Source: an uncultured Bulleidia sp. (lineage in GTDB: Bacteria > Bacillota_I > Bacilli_A > Erysipelotrichales > Erysipelotrichaceae). Taken from it: 9,028 nt of DNA. The stretch covers positions 1 to 9,028 of the forward strand of contig CAKVLT010000080.1 of the NCBI GenBank assembly GCA_934757945.1, read 5' to 3'. Of this stretch, positions 1 to 6,200 are shown piece by piece. A program made the translations under genes and the position numbers. Below the pieces are notes generated by a model. It was not told where the DNA came from. It searched no databases and saw only the letters and a list, made by a program, of their open reading frames with translations. Within the stretch, counting starts at the first letter, position 1, and the number at the start of each line of letters is the position of its first letter.

Positions 1-77
1 CTACTAGAAATGGACTGGTCAGCCAATCACTTGGCAGGTAGCAAGAATCCCCTGTCTTCAGACATGGGGAGTGTCAA
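1..77 (+). mobile_element. IS200/IS605-like right-end remnant with bulged hairpin
   Basis: An imperfect hairpin occupies 48-70: TCCCC (48-52) pairs with GGGGA (66-70), TGTCT (53-57) pairs with AGACA (60-64), and T65 is an unpaired bulge. It is followed by AGTGTCAA (70-77). A foldback with a bulged T just inside the element tip is the known form of IS200/IS605 ends, which TnpA recognises as single-stranded DNA. Frame 1 is open from the window edge through the hairpin and contains GSKNPL just before it, which could be the C-terminal tail of a TnpB-type protein. The same 15-bp tip recurs inverted at 1438-1452. The body of the element would lie to the left of the window, so the family assignment rests only on this end structure. 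Confidence 0.45.
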
Positions 78-83
78 GGAACA

Positions 84-403
84 TAGCTTAAAACGCAAAA
101 ATAAAATTCCAACAGAAATTGAATTATGCAGTCAGAGTTACTGCTCCAGAATGACAGCCAGTAAAGCACTGAATCATCTAGTACAGGAAGGACATATTGT
201 TCAAAAGCATGGGAAAGGGGGCTTTGCTGCTTCCCTTGCTGTACATAAATACGTTTCACAATTCAGCATCTTTACAGATGATATGCGCAGTATTGATAAT
301 GCTTCCTGTTCTGCTTCTAAAAACAGTCACGGGCGAACAAAAATCATTACACATTCTCTGTTTCACAAATCAGAGCGAGACAAGGTTTAATAGACAACTA
401 TAA
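84..403 (+). pseudogene. Truncated, probably frameshifted GntR-family regulator (HTH-UTRA type)
   Basis: From about position 105 the frame encodes the second half of a GntR winged-helix DNA-binding domain: IPTEIELCSQ, then SRMTASKALNHLVQEGHIV, then KHGKGGF, matching the family's recognition helix and wing (usual pattern LPTE, SRMTV, AL..L..EG.I....GKG.FV). The N-terminal first helix is missing and replaced by mobile-element sequence ending at 77. After FTDDMRSI (about 270-293) the frame no longer resembles the UTRA effector domain and stops at 390. The next frame over (to 403) gives LPVLLLKTVTGE, which looks more like the start of a UTRA strand, so a frameshift near 290 is likely. Intact proteins are about 230-245 aa; this has at most about 100 recognisable residues. 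I infer a dead gene. It could once have regulated the downstream transporter or a sugar operon now lost. Confidence 0.7.
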
Positions 404-404
404 T
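377..404 (+). promoter_or_regulatory. Possible promoter for the AEC transporter gene
   Basis: A perfect TATAAT -10 box (399-404) sits 16 bp downstream of GAGACA (377-382), which matches four of six positions of the -35 consensus. A transcript from here would carry the 477-512 palindrome in its leader before the transporter start at 533. The weak -35 and the AT-rich setting keep this tentative. Confidence 0.3.
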
Positions 405-476
405 AATGTGGAATCCTTATCCATTTTTCAAGGTTTGCGACCAGCAGGCTCTTGAAAAAGAATCAACAACAGAATA

Positions 477-512
477 ATATAGAAAGGTGGACAGATGTCC
501 ACTTTTCTATAT
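477..512. terminator. 36-nt near-perfect palindrome: bidirectional terminator or operator
   Basis: ATATAGAAA (477-485), G486, GTGGACA (487-493), loop GA (494-495), TGTCCAC (496-502), T503 and TTTCTATAT (504-512) form a continuous stem broken only by one G.T pair. The GC core is flanked by A and T runs on both sides, as in a bidirectional rho-independent terminator, which would end transcripts leaving the pseudogene region. It lies only 20 nt before the transporter start codon with no other gene between, so an operator or a leader structure controlling that gene is an alternative. Confidence 0.55.
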
Positions 513-532
513 GAGAAAGGAATATTGAATAT

Positions 533-1441
533 ATGATTGTAATAAATCAGATGATGCAGTTATTTTTATTAATGATGATCGGATGTCTGCTGTTCAAACT
601 GAAGGTATTAAATAAAAGTACAGTAAAAGATTTGAATGGATTTGTTTTGAACGTAACGATGCCATGTATGATACTAACATCAGTTCTGGGTGCACAGAGA
701 AAAGGTCTTCCAATAAAAGATATTCTGACAGCAACTGCGATTCTTGTCATCTTGCTTCCTGTTGCTTCATATCTTTTCTTAAAGCTTGCGAGAATAAAAA
801 AGAATACTGGATTGTGGCTGTTTATGATGATGTATCCAAATGTTGGATTTATGGGTTTTCCTTTAATGAAGGCACTGTATGGTGATGAATCGATTCTGTA
901 TACGGCAATCATCAATATGGCATTTAATGTTTCTCTGTTCAGTATTGGAAAAATGTGCATGATGGATGAATGTGATCATAGAATAAAAATGAATTGGAAG
1001 TTCTTGTGTTCTCCAGGAATCATTTCATCGCTGGTGGCTATCGCTTTTTACCTGACAAGTTTTTCGATTCCGGAAATAATCTTGAATCCGTTGAAAATGC
1101 TTGGAAATATGACGACTCCACTGGCAATGATGATTATTGGTTCAGTCATAGTACAGTACCCTGTTAAGGAAATCTTTTTTTCAAAGAAAATATATGCTTT
1201 TGTATTTTTGATTGACATTGTTTTGCCTCTTTTTTTCTATCCAGTTTTGAACTGTCTTATACAGGATAGTCTAACAAAAGGAATTGCATTAATTATTTTA
1301 TCAATGCCAGTTGCAAATGGTGCTGTAATGTTTGCAGAACAATATGGACAGCCAGTAGAAAAAGCAGCACAAACAGTATGCCTTTCAACTTTGCTGTCAG
1401 TTATTACAATTCCGGTTGTAATGAAAATTTGTGGAATTTGA
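533..1441 (+). CDS. AEC-family (auxin efflux carrier-like) membrane transporter
   Basis: The product is a 302-aa integral membrane protein of the AEC / Mem_trans family (PF03547), whose bacterial members export or take up small organic acids and amino-acid derivatives; the substrate cannot be told from sequence. About ten hydrophobic segments alternate with short charged loops (for example about 1-22, 33-53, 63-86, 93-115, 121-142, 160-178, 190-209, 218-240, 247-268, 280-300). Family hallmarks are the first-repeat motif YPNVGFMGFPL (101-111) and the second-repeat motif MPVANGAVMFAEQYG (258-272). The length is normal for the family. The ATG at 533 follows AGAAAGGA (514-521) at a good distance. 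The gene stands alone, between a broken GntR gene and convergent cca. Its TGA stop (1439-1441) lies in the 15-bp mobile-element-like sequence at 1438-1452, so the last residue or two and the stop may derive from an insertion scar. Confidence 0.88.
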   Translation: MIVINQMMQLFLLMMIGCLLFKLKVLNKSTVKDLNGFVLNVTMPCMILTSVLGAQRKGLPIKDILTATAILVILLPVASYLFLKLARIKKNTGLWLFMMMYPNVGFMGFPLMKALYGDESILYTAIINMAFNVSLFSIGKMCMMDECDHRIKMNWKFLCSPGIISSLVAIAFYLTSFSIPEIILNPLKMLGNMTTPLAMMIIGSVIVQYPVKEIFFSKKIYAFVFLIDIVLPLFFYPVLNCLIQDSLTKGIALIILSMPVANGAVMFAEQYGQPVEKAAQTVCLSTLLSVITIPVVMKICGI

Positions 1442-1465
1442 CACTCCCCATGCCTGTGGGTGCAG
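1438..1465 (-). mobile_element. Inverted second copy of the IS200/IS605-like end, degraded
   Basis: TTGACACTCCCCATG (1438-1452) is the exact reverse complement of 63-77. The following CCTGTGGG (1453-1460) keeps part of the hairpin arm but no longer forms the full foldback seen at 48-70. It fills the short gap between the convergent stops of the AEC gene and cca. It could be a solo end left by excision, or a REP-like derivative of the same element family. Confidence 0.45.
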
Positions 1466-2653
1466 TTAGATCGTACTCTGTAATGTTTGCAGTAATTCTT
1501 CTTTTGTATTATGTATCTTTTCCTGCATGACCATCGCAAGAAGAGTGTGTAAGTTTTCTCCAATCTCTTTTCCTTTATAACCAAGAGCTAACAGGTCTTT
1601 TCCTGTGATTTTCAGCTGAGATAACGTATAGGCATACGTGTCTGAAATGACTTCGGTATATAGTTTCTGTGCATTGTCTGTTGCTTTGAAGGTTGAGCAG
1701 TAATGCACATACGTATCAAAATCTACAGAGAGAGCTGCTAAGAGATACCGCACGTCGATTCGAGTGGAAACAGGCATGTCTTCTACCTGTAACAGGTTAA
1801 GGACAGAGGACATATAGGCATTAGAACATTTCATTCTCTGTAAAATCTGTCTTGCTTTGGAAATATCCTGTAATGGTCTTAAAAACAAGGCCATTCTTAC
1901 ACAAGCAGATCCCGAGGTTTCTTTTTCAAGTGTGTCCAGAACAGAAGAATAAGCAGATTCTGTATACTCTTTGATTTCCGGAAGGAATACTTCAATGACA
2001 GATCTGTACTTTTTAAGGATAGTACAAGGATACCCGCTTTCCAGTATTCCCATCCATTCAGAAGTGATTCTTTCAATGGATACATAGGAAAGGGTCTCTT
2101 TTTTTTGAATCAGTGTTCTGGAAGTGTTTTCTTCAATGGTGAAGTTTAATCTTGCCGCAAAGCGTAAAGCTCTTAAGATTCTTAAAGCATCTTCTTCAAA
2201 ACGTTCATCAGGATTTCCTATACAACGTAATATATGGTTATTAAGATCCTGCTGTCCTGAAAAGAAATCCAGAATGCCACAGGAAGGGTGATAACACATG
2301 GCATTGATTGTGAAATCTCTTCTTTTACAGTCTTCCTGTAACTCAGAGGTAAAAGTAACAGAAGAAGGGTGTCTGTGATCTGTATAGGCACTGTCTTTTC
2401 TGTAAGTGGTAATTTCTACAGGGTGGTGATGGATCAGTACAGTAACTGTGCCATGCTGGATACCTGTATCAATGGTGGCATAGTTCTGAAAGACTTCTTT
2501 TAATTGCACAGGCAAAGCATTGGTAGTGACATCATAATCATGAGCAGGTAAATGGAGGAGGTGGTTTCTGATGGCTCCTCCTACCACATAGGCTTCATAG
2601 TGATGTGCATTGAGAATATGTAATATTTCTGATACGTAATCGGGTATAAACAT
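1466..2653 (-). CDS. cca: CCA-adding tRNA nucleotidyltransferase
   Basis: This 395-aa class II nucleotidyltransferase should add or repair the 3'-CCA end of tRNAs in the cytoplasm. The head domain has GGAIRNHLL (25-33) and the catalytic carboxylates D39 and D41 (HDYDVTT). Next come the flexible and nucleotide-selecting motifs: RRDFTINAM (111-119), EDALRILRALRF (154-165) and the following neck/body helices. About 170-395 matches the RNA-binding body and tail of bacterial CCA enzymes, ending in a typical ITGKDLL...GKEIGE segment. Position 30 is N where most relatives have D (VRD). The length and single full-length architecture favour a true CCA enzyme over a poly(A) polymerase or a split CC/A pair. 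The ATG at 2653 gives the conventional N-terminus but has no good ribosome binding site, and a TATAAT box lies 6 nt upstream. It is divergent from ispF and convergent with the AEC gene. Confidence 0.93.
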   Translation of the reverse strand: MFIPDYVSEILHILNAHHYEAYVVGGAIRNHLLHLPAHDYDVTTNALPVQLKEVFQNYATIDTGIQHGTVTVLIHHHPVEITTYRKDSAYTDHRHPSSVTFTSELQEDCKRRDFTINAMCYHPSCGILDFFSGQQDLNNHILRCIGNPDERFEEDALRILRALRFAARLNFTIEENTSRTLIQKKETLSYVSIERITSEWMGILESGYPCTILKKYRSVIEVFLPEIKEYTESAYSSVLDTLEKETSGSACVRMALFLRPLQDISKARQILQRMKCSNAYMSSVLNLLQVEDMPVSTRIDVRYLLAALSVDFDTYVHYCSTFKATDNAQKLYTEVISDTYAYTLSQLKITGKDLLALGYKGKEIGENLHTLLAMVMQEKIHNTKEELLQTLQSTI

Positions 2654-2659
2654 GATTCC

Positions 2660-2665
2660 ATTATA
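2660..2665 (-). promoter_or_regulatory. -10 box of a possible leaderless cca promoter
   Basis: Read on the minus strand, 2665-2660 is TATAAT, with 6 nt separating it from the cca ATG (2653). Standard spacing would start transcription at or next to the A of the start codon. A recognisable -35 is lacking (TTACTA at the 17-bp position) and no Shine-Dalgarno sequence stands upstream. Confidence 0.4.
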
Positions 2666-2711
2666 CGTAGATTTCGTTAAAATAGTAATAAGAAACGGAG
2701 TGTACGTATAT

Positions 2712-3191
2712 ATGAGAATAGGACAAAGCAGTGATATTCATAAACTGGTAGAAGGCAGGAAACTGATTCTTGGTGGAGTGGAAATACCACATACAAAAGG
2801 CTTGCTGGGGCATAGTGATGCTGATGCATTATTACATGCTATAAGTGAGGCCATTCTTGGAGCTCTGGCTTTAGGGGATCTAGGACATCATTTCCCGGAT
2901 ACAGACCCTGCATGGGAGGGTGTTTCTTCTTTAATCATCCTTGAGGAAGTGACAAAGATGATGGAAGAAAAAGGATACTGCATAGGGAATGTAGATTCTC
3001 TGGTGCTGATTGAAAAGCCAAAGATGGCACCGCATATTCAGCAGATGAGAGAAAATGTGGCAAATGCACTGCATACTTCCATAGATAATGTGTCCATCAA
3101 GGCAACACGTGGAGAAGGCCTTGGGTTTGTAGGAAGACAAGAGGGGGTTCTGGCACAGGCAGTGGTGCTGCTGGAAGAAAAGCATGTTTGA
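2712..3191 (+). CDS. ispF: 2-C-methyl-D-erythritol 2,4-cyclodiphosphate synthase
   Basis: IspF converts CDP-methylerythritol 2-phosphate to the cyclodiphosphate in the MEP route to isoprenoids; it works as a cytoplasmic homotrimer with a divalent metal. The 159-aa product has the metal ligands D8 and H10 (SSDIH) and H42 (ALLHAI), the GHSDAD loop (33-38), FPDTDPAW (61-68) for substrate binding, and the C-terminal KATRGEGLGFVGRQEG (130-145), which corresponds to the usual KATT.E.LGF.GR.EG. I chose ATG 2712 because MRIGQ is the conserved N-terminus, the length then matches the family (157-160 aa), and AACGGAG (2694-2700) serves as its ribosome binding site. The upstream in-frame ATG at 2652 would add 20 residues that belong to no known part of the protein and would overlap the cca start. 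It overlaps the next gene by 8 bp. No ispD is adjacent. Confidence 0.93.
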   Translation: MRIGQSSDIHKLVEGRKLILGGVEIPHTKGLLGHSDADALLHAISEAILGALALGDLGHHFPDTDPAWEGVSSLIILEEVTKMMEEKGYCIGNVDSLVLIEKPKMAPHIQQMRENVANALHTSIDNVSIKATRGEGLGFVGRQEGVLAQAVVLLEEKHV

Positions 3192-4395
3192 AAAGACAAA
3201 TGAACCTAAAGTGTTAAGAGATCCTGTACATGGGTATATTCATGTGGAATATGCAGTGATATGGAAGCTGATAGGGTCTCACTGGTTTCAAAGATTACGC
3301 AGAATTCGTCAGTTGGGTGGAGCATGCATGGTATATCATTGTGCGGAACATACACGTTTTTCACATTCTCTGGGTGTTTATGAAATTGTAAGAAGAATGG
3401 TTTCTGAAGTACAGGATATCAGCGATGCCTTGACAGAAAGAGAAAAGGTCACAGTGATGGCTGCAGGTTTGTTACATGATCTGGGACATGGCCCGTATTC
3501 TCATGCCTTTGAAGAGATATCCAGAACCAATCATGAACTTTATACTGTAAGAATCATAGAAAAAGATCCGGAAATCCGTTCTATTCTTGAAAGTGCAGGA
3601 AAGGGGTTATCTAAAGATGTAGCAGATGTCATTCGTCATAAGAGTGAAAATCCGTTATTGTCTCAGCTGATCTCTTCCCAGCTGGATGCGGACAGAATGG
3701 ATTACCTGTTAAGGGATGCCTATTTTACCGGTACCAAGTATGGAGAATTTGACATGGAAAGAATTCTGCGTACCTTACGTGTGGTAGATGGTAAGCTGGT
3801 AGTGAAACAAAGTGGGGTCTATGCCGTAGAAAACTATATTATGGCAAGATATCACATGTACTGGCAGGTGTACTATCATCCTGTCGCTAGAAGTCATGAA
3901 GCGGTGTTACATACCTTCTTTCACAGATTAAAGGATGTAGGGAATGCAGAAGACCCAATGATCATAGAAGTGTTAAAACCGCTGACAGGCAAAAAGAAAC
4001 TGACTCTGGAACAGTATTATGCGCTGGATGAACATTCCATTACCTATGGCTTTGAAGTGCTCACACGCCACAGGGATCCTGTATTGTCTGATCTTGCCCA
4101 TAGAATACTGGACAGAGATCTGTTTGAGTATACGGATATGAGTACAAAGAACCTGAGAAGTGTGAAACAGGCACTGCTGGAACAGGGACTGGATCCTGAG
4201 TACTATCTTATGAAGGATGAAGTAAAACAAAGCCCGTATGTACCGTATGGCGGACAGACAGGCTCTATCTTTGTGAAGATGAAAGATGGTTCCATCAGGG
4301 AATTATCTAATGCAAGCAATATCGTTTTCAGTCTGATTCACGGACCATCCAAAGATGAGAAAAAGATATTTTATCCTGCGATTATTTCAAAGTGA
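3184..4395 (+). CDS. HD-domain phosphohydrolase (YwfO/dNTP triphosphohydrolase-like)
   Basis: The 403-aa protein belongs to the HD superfamily branch that contains Bacillus YwfO, enterococcal EF1143 and SAMHD1; characterised members hydrolyse dNTPs to nucleoside and triphosphate. Visible features are the N-terminal LRDPVHGYI (11-19), FQRLRRIRQLG (35-45), HTRFSHSLGV (56-65, first metal histidine H61), the HD pair H98-D99 in GLLHDLGHGPYSH (95-107), and the distal metal aspartate within QLDADRMDYLLRD (166-178). The C-terminal half (about 200-403) is the usual helical extension, ending in a small beta-rich part. Start ATG 3184 lies inside ispF (ATGTTTGA overlap), preceded by GGAAGAAAA, so translation is probably coupled to ispF. 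Regulation of dNTP pools is the likely role; the substrate is inferred from family only. Its 3' end overlaps the opposing fucosidase gene by 14 bp and no terminator is visible. Confidence 0.9.
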   Translation: MFEKTNEPKVLRDPVHGYIHVEYAVIWKLIGSHWFQRLRRIRQLGGACMVYHCAEHTRFSHSLGVYEIVRRMVSEVQDISDALTEREKVTVMAAGLLHDLGHGPYSHAFEEISRTNHELYTVRIIEKDPEIRSILESAGKGLSKDVADVIRHKSENPLLSQLISSQLDADRMDYLLRDAYFTGTKYGEFDMERILRTLRVVDGKLVVKQSGVYAVENYIMARYHMYWQVYYHPVARSHEAVLHTFFHRLKDVGNAEDPMIIEVLKPLTGKKKLTLEQYYALDEHSITYGFEVLTRHRDPVLSDLAHRILDRDLFEYTDMSTKNLRSVKQALLEQGLDPEYYLMKDEVKQSPYVPYGGQTGSIFVKMKDGSIRELSNASNIVFSLIHGPSKDEKKIFYPAIISK

Positions 4396-5641
4396 TTTCA
4401 ATGACGGTATCTATAGGATCCGGACATTGATGATGTAAGGTATCAATATTTAAAAAGGTATAGTCGGGATAACTTTCCCCGTTCCATGGAGTAAGAAGCT
4501 GAATTTCAGAATGATCTGACAGTCTTCTTACTTTTTTGATTCTGTCTTTTGGAATGTGTACAGCTATATCAAAGATACTTTCGTCCATGATATGGGCATA
4601 GATGACATTGCCCTTCTGTGTGTATCTTCCCCATTCAGGTTTTTCAAGATCACACTTGCCACAGCCATAAATGGATTCTTTGTTGTATTTCATCCATTCT
4701 CCCATTTCTTCAAGGATTTTCTGACTTTGTAAGGGAAATTTACCTGTGGCATCAGGTCCTACATTTAAAATCATATTGCCGTTTTTACTGACACATTCCA
4801 CCAGTGTTCTGATTAACAGTTTTGCGGATTTGTAATTGGAGTCCAGAGCACAATATCCCCAGTGTTCATTCATGGTGATACAGGCTTCCCATGGCACAGG
4901 TTTACCGACACTGTTGACTACACCATACGGTGGAATCATCTGCTCTGGAGAAGTGAAGTCTCCTGCGGTTTTGGAAGGGTGTTCTTCCATGATTGTTCCA
5001 GGATAAATGCCATCTCCTTCCAGACGGTTATCGATAATGACTTCCGGCTGGTAATGACGGACCATATCTATGAGCTCTTCTGCTTTCCAGGTATCTTTCT
5101 TCATAGTATCATAAGAGAAGTCGAACCAGAGTATATCCAGTTTTCCATAATTTGTGACAAGTTCTTTTACCTGAGCAAACATGTAGTCAAGATATCTGTT
5201 GAAATTACGGTTTCCATTAGAGTATTCCTGATGGTTTCTCATAGGATGATGTTTGTCCTGATAGTGAGGATAATCTGGGTGGTGCCAGTCTAATAAGGAA
5301 TAGTAGAGGCCCACTTTCAACCCTTCTTTACGAAAAGCTTCGAGAAATTCACGAATATAATCTCTGTCGGATTTCCAGTTTGTTGTAGCAGAGTCAAAGA
5401 GACAAAATCCATCATGGTGTTTGGCAGTCATAACAGCATACTTCATACCTGCCTGTTTTGCCTGTTTTGCCCATATCTCTGGATGGAAGTCATCTGGATG
5501 AAATTCCTGTTGTAGAGGCAGATAGTCTTTTTCGTCCATCTGTTCGTTACTTCTTACCCATTCTCCTCTTGCTGGGATAGCATATAGACCCCAATGCAGA
5601 AAGAGACCAAATCTATCATGTTGAAATTGGGTGATTTGCAT
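4382..5641 (-). CDS. GH29 alpha-L-fucosidase, cytoplasmic type
   Basis: This 419-aa protein matches glycoside hydrolase family 29, which removes alpha-L-fucose from glycans by a retaining mechanism. Motifs in order: FGLFLHWGLYAIP (11-23), TAKHHDGFCLFDS (72-84), GLYYSLLDWHHPDY (111-124), LDILWFDFSYD (168-178) with D174 as the expected nucleophile, IIDNR (203-207), GDFTSPEQ (228-235), PWEACITMNEHWGY (251-264) and NGNMILNVGPDATG (288-301). A short beta-rich C-terminal part follows. There is no signal peptide, so it should act on fucosylated oligosaccharides already imported. The acid/base residue and the linkage (alpha-1,2 versus 1,3/1,4) cannot be assigned by eye. The ATG at 5641 has a strong AAAGGAG site 8 nt upstream. 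No sugar transporter or regulator accompanies it here, so it appears to be a single-gene unit divergent from DUF1934-rpoE. Confidence 0.93.
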   Translation of the reverse strand: MQITQFQHDRFGLFLHWGLYAIPARGEWVRSNEQMDEKDYLPLQQEFHPDDFHPEIWAKQAKQAGMKYAVMTAKHHDGFCLFDSATTNWKSDRDYIREFLEAFRKEGLKVGLYYSLLDWHHPDYPHYQDKHHPMRNHQEYSNGNRNFNRYLDYMFAQVKELVTNYGKLDILWFDFSYDTMKKDTWKAEELIDMVRHYQPEVIIDNRLEGDGIYPGTIMEEHPSKTAGDFTSPEQMIPPYGVVNSVGKPVPWEACITMNEHWGYCALDSNYKSAKLLIRTLVECVSKNGNMILNVGPDATGKFPLQSQKILEEMGEWMKYNKESIYGCGKCDLEKPEWGRYTQKGNVIYAHIMDESIFDIAVHIPKDRIKKVRRLSDHSEIQLLTPWNGESYPDYTFLNIDTLHHQCPDPIDTVIEITLK

Positions 5642-5662
5642 ATTGTATTCTCCTTTACATTC

Positions 5663-5668
5663 ATTATA
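5663..5668 (-). promoter_or_regulatory. Candidate -10 box for the fucosidase gene
   Basis: Minus-strand TATAAT (5668-5663) would start transcription near 5656, leaving a short leader that still contains the AAAGGAG site. No clear -35 is found at 16-18 bp spacing, which would fit an activator-dependent promoter, but this is inference. Confidence 0.35.
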
Positions 5669-5717
5669 ATTTTATTTCAGAAATTATGACATTGTTTTGA
5701 AAGAAAAAAATAAATGT

Positions 5718-5733
5718 TTCACAAAGCTGTGAA
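5718..5733. promoter_or_regulatory. Inverted repeat TTCACA-N4-TGTGAA, candidate operator
   Basis: Perfect 6-bp arms around AAGC (5724-5727) sit in the 160-bp divergent spacer, about 50 bp upstream of the fucosidase -10 candidate and about 30 bp upstream of the DUF1934 -35. Size and position suit a dimeric regulator of sugar genes, but no matching regulator is encoded in the window. Confidence 0.4.
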
Positions 5734-5761
5734 TATAGATACTATTCTTTATTTATTTGTG

Positions 5762-5789
5762 TTGACTTTCTTTTGAGTTCGTTTAGAAT
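5762..5789 (+). promoter_or_regulatory. Promoter of the DUF1934-rpoE operon
   Basis: TTGACT (5762-5767), a 16-bp spacer and TAGAAT (5784-5789) match the vegetative sigma consensus at five of six positions each. Transcription should begin near 5796, only about six bases before the ATG at 5802, so the leader would be extremely short and would cut into the AAGGGTG ribosome binding site (5793-5799). Confidence 0.6.
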
Positions 5790-5824
5790 ACCAAGGGTGT
5801 TATGAAAATAAGAGTTCGTTTAGA
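5775..5824 (+). repeat. 13-bp direct repeat GAGTTCGTTTAGA spanning the promoter and gene start
   Basis: Identical copies lie at 5775-5787 and 5812-5824, 37 bp apart. The first covers most of the -10 box; the second lies in codons 4-8 of the DUF1934 gene. They could be two sites for one regulator or a small local duplication. Confidence 0.6.
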
Positions 5825-6182
5825 GCAGTATGATCTTCTGGAGAAGACTTCTTCCATTCTGGTGGAAACAAATGCAATTTTAAAAGACAATACATTATTG
5901 TATTTTGAAGCCGATGGCGTGCATAAACATGAAATTATTTTTGATGACAGTGAAATTACACTTAAACGTAAAGGAAAACAATATTCCAGTAACACAGTTT
6001 TACCGAAACATGGAGCGGGGGAAGCCAGCGTAGATTCACCATATGGAATGATGAAGATGGACGCCAGGCTGGTAAACATGTGCAGGACAAATGAAAAGTG
6101 GTCAGTGGAATATAAGTTATTTCAAGGTAATGAGACAGTAACACATATGCGTATGGTATGGAGTTTTACTTTACAGGCTTAA
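5802..6182 (+). CDS. DUF1934 (YwiB-like) calycin-fold protein
   Basis: The 126-aa product resembles the small DUF1934 family found in Bacillota, whose member YwiB is encoded near argS and rpoE in several genomes; its molecular function is unknown and the fold is a lipocalin-like beta barrel. Alternating beta strands run through the whole length: KIRVRLEQ at the start, TLLYFEADG in the middle, and the conserved SPYGMMKMDARLVNM segment (about 79-93) followed by WSVEYKLF and a final MVWSFTL strand. There is no signal peptide or membrane segment. ATG 5802 is preceded by AAGGGTG. It lies 18 bp upstream of rpoE and shares its promoter and terminator, the usual gene order for the family. The argS gene often found with it is absent. 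Confidence 0.8.
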   Translation: MKIRVRLEQYDLLEKTSSILVETNAILKDNTLLYFEADGVHKHEIIFDDSEITLKRKGKQYSSNTVLPKHGAGEASVDSPYGMMKMDARLVNMCRTNEKWSVEYKLFQGNETVTHMRMVWSFTLQA

Positions 6183-6200
6183 AAAAGGAGTTATGAAATT

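Noticed and set aside
547..960. 137-aa minus-strand ORF opposite the AEC transporter
   Set aside because: Antisense to a gene with clear family motifs and start signals; no supporting features.
2652..2711. In-frame upstream extension of ispF from ATG 2652
   Set aside because: The added 20 residues match nothing in the family, the start overlaps the cca start on the other strand, and the ATG at 2712 has its own ribosome binding site and the conserved MRIGQ terminus.
4862..5293. 143-aa plus-strand ORF inside the fucosidase gene
   Set aside because: It lies opposite well-conserved GH29 motifs and its composition is that of an antisense shadow.
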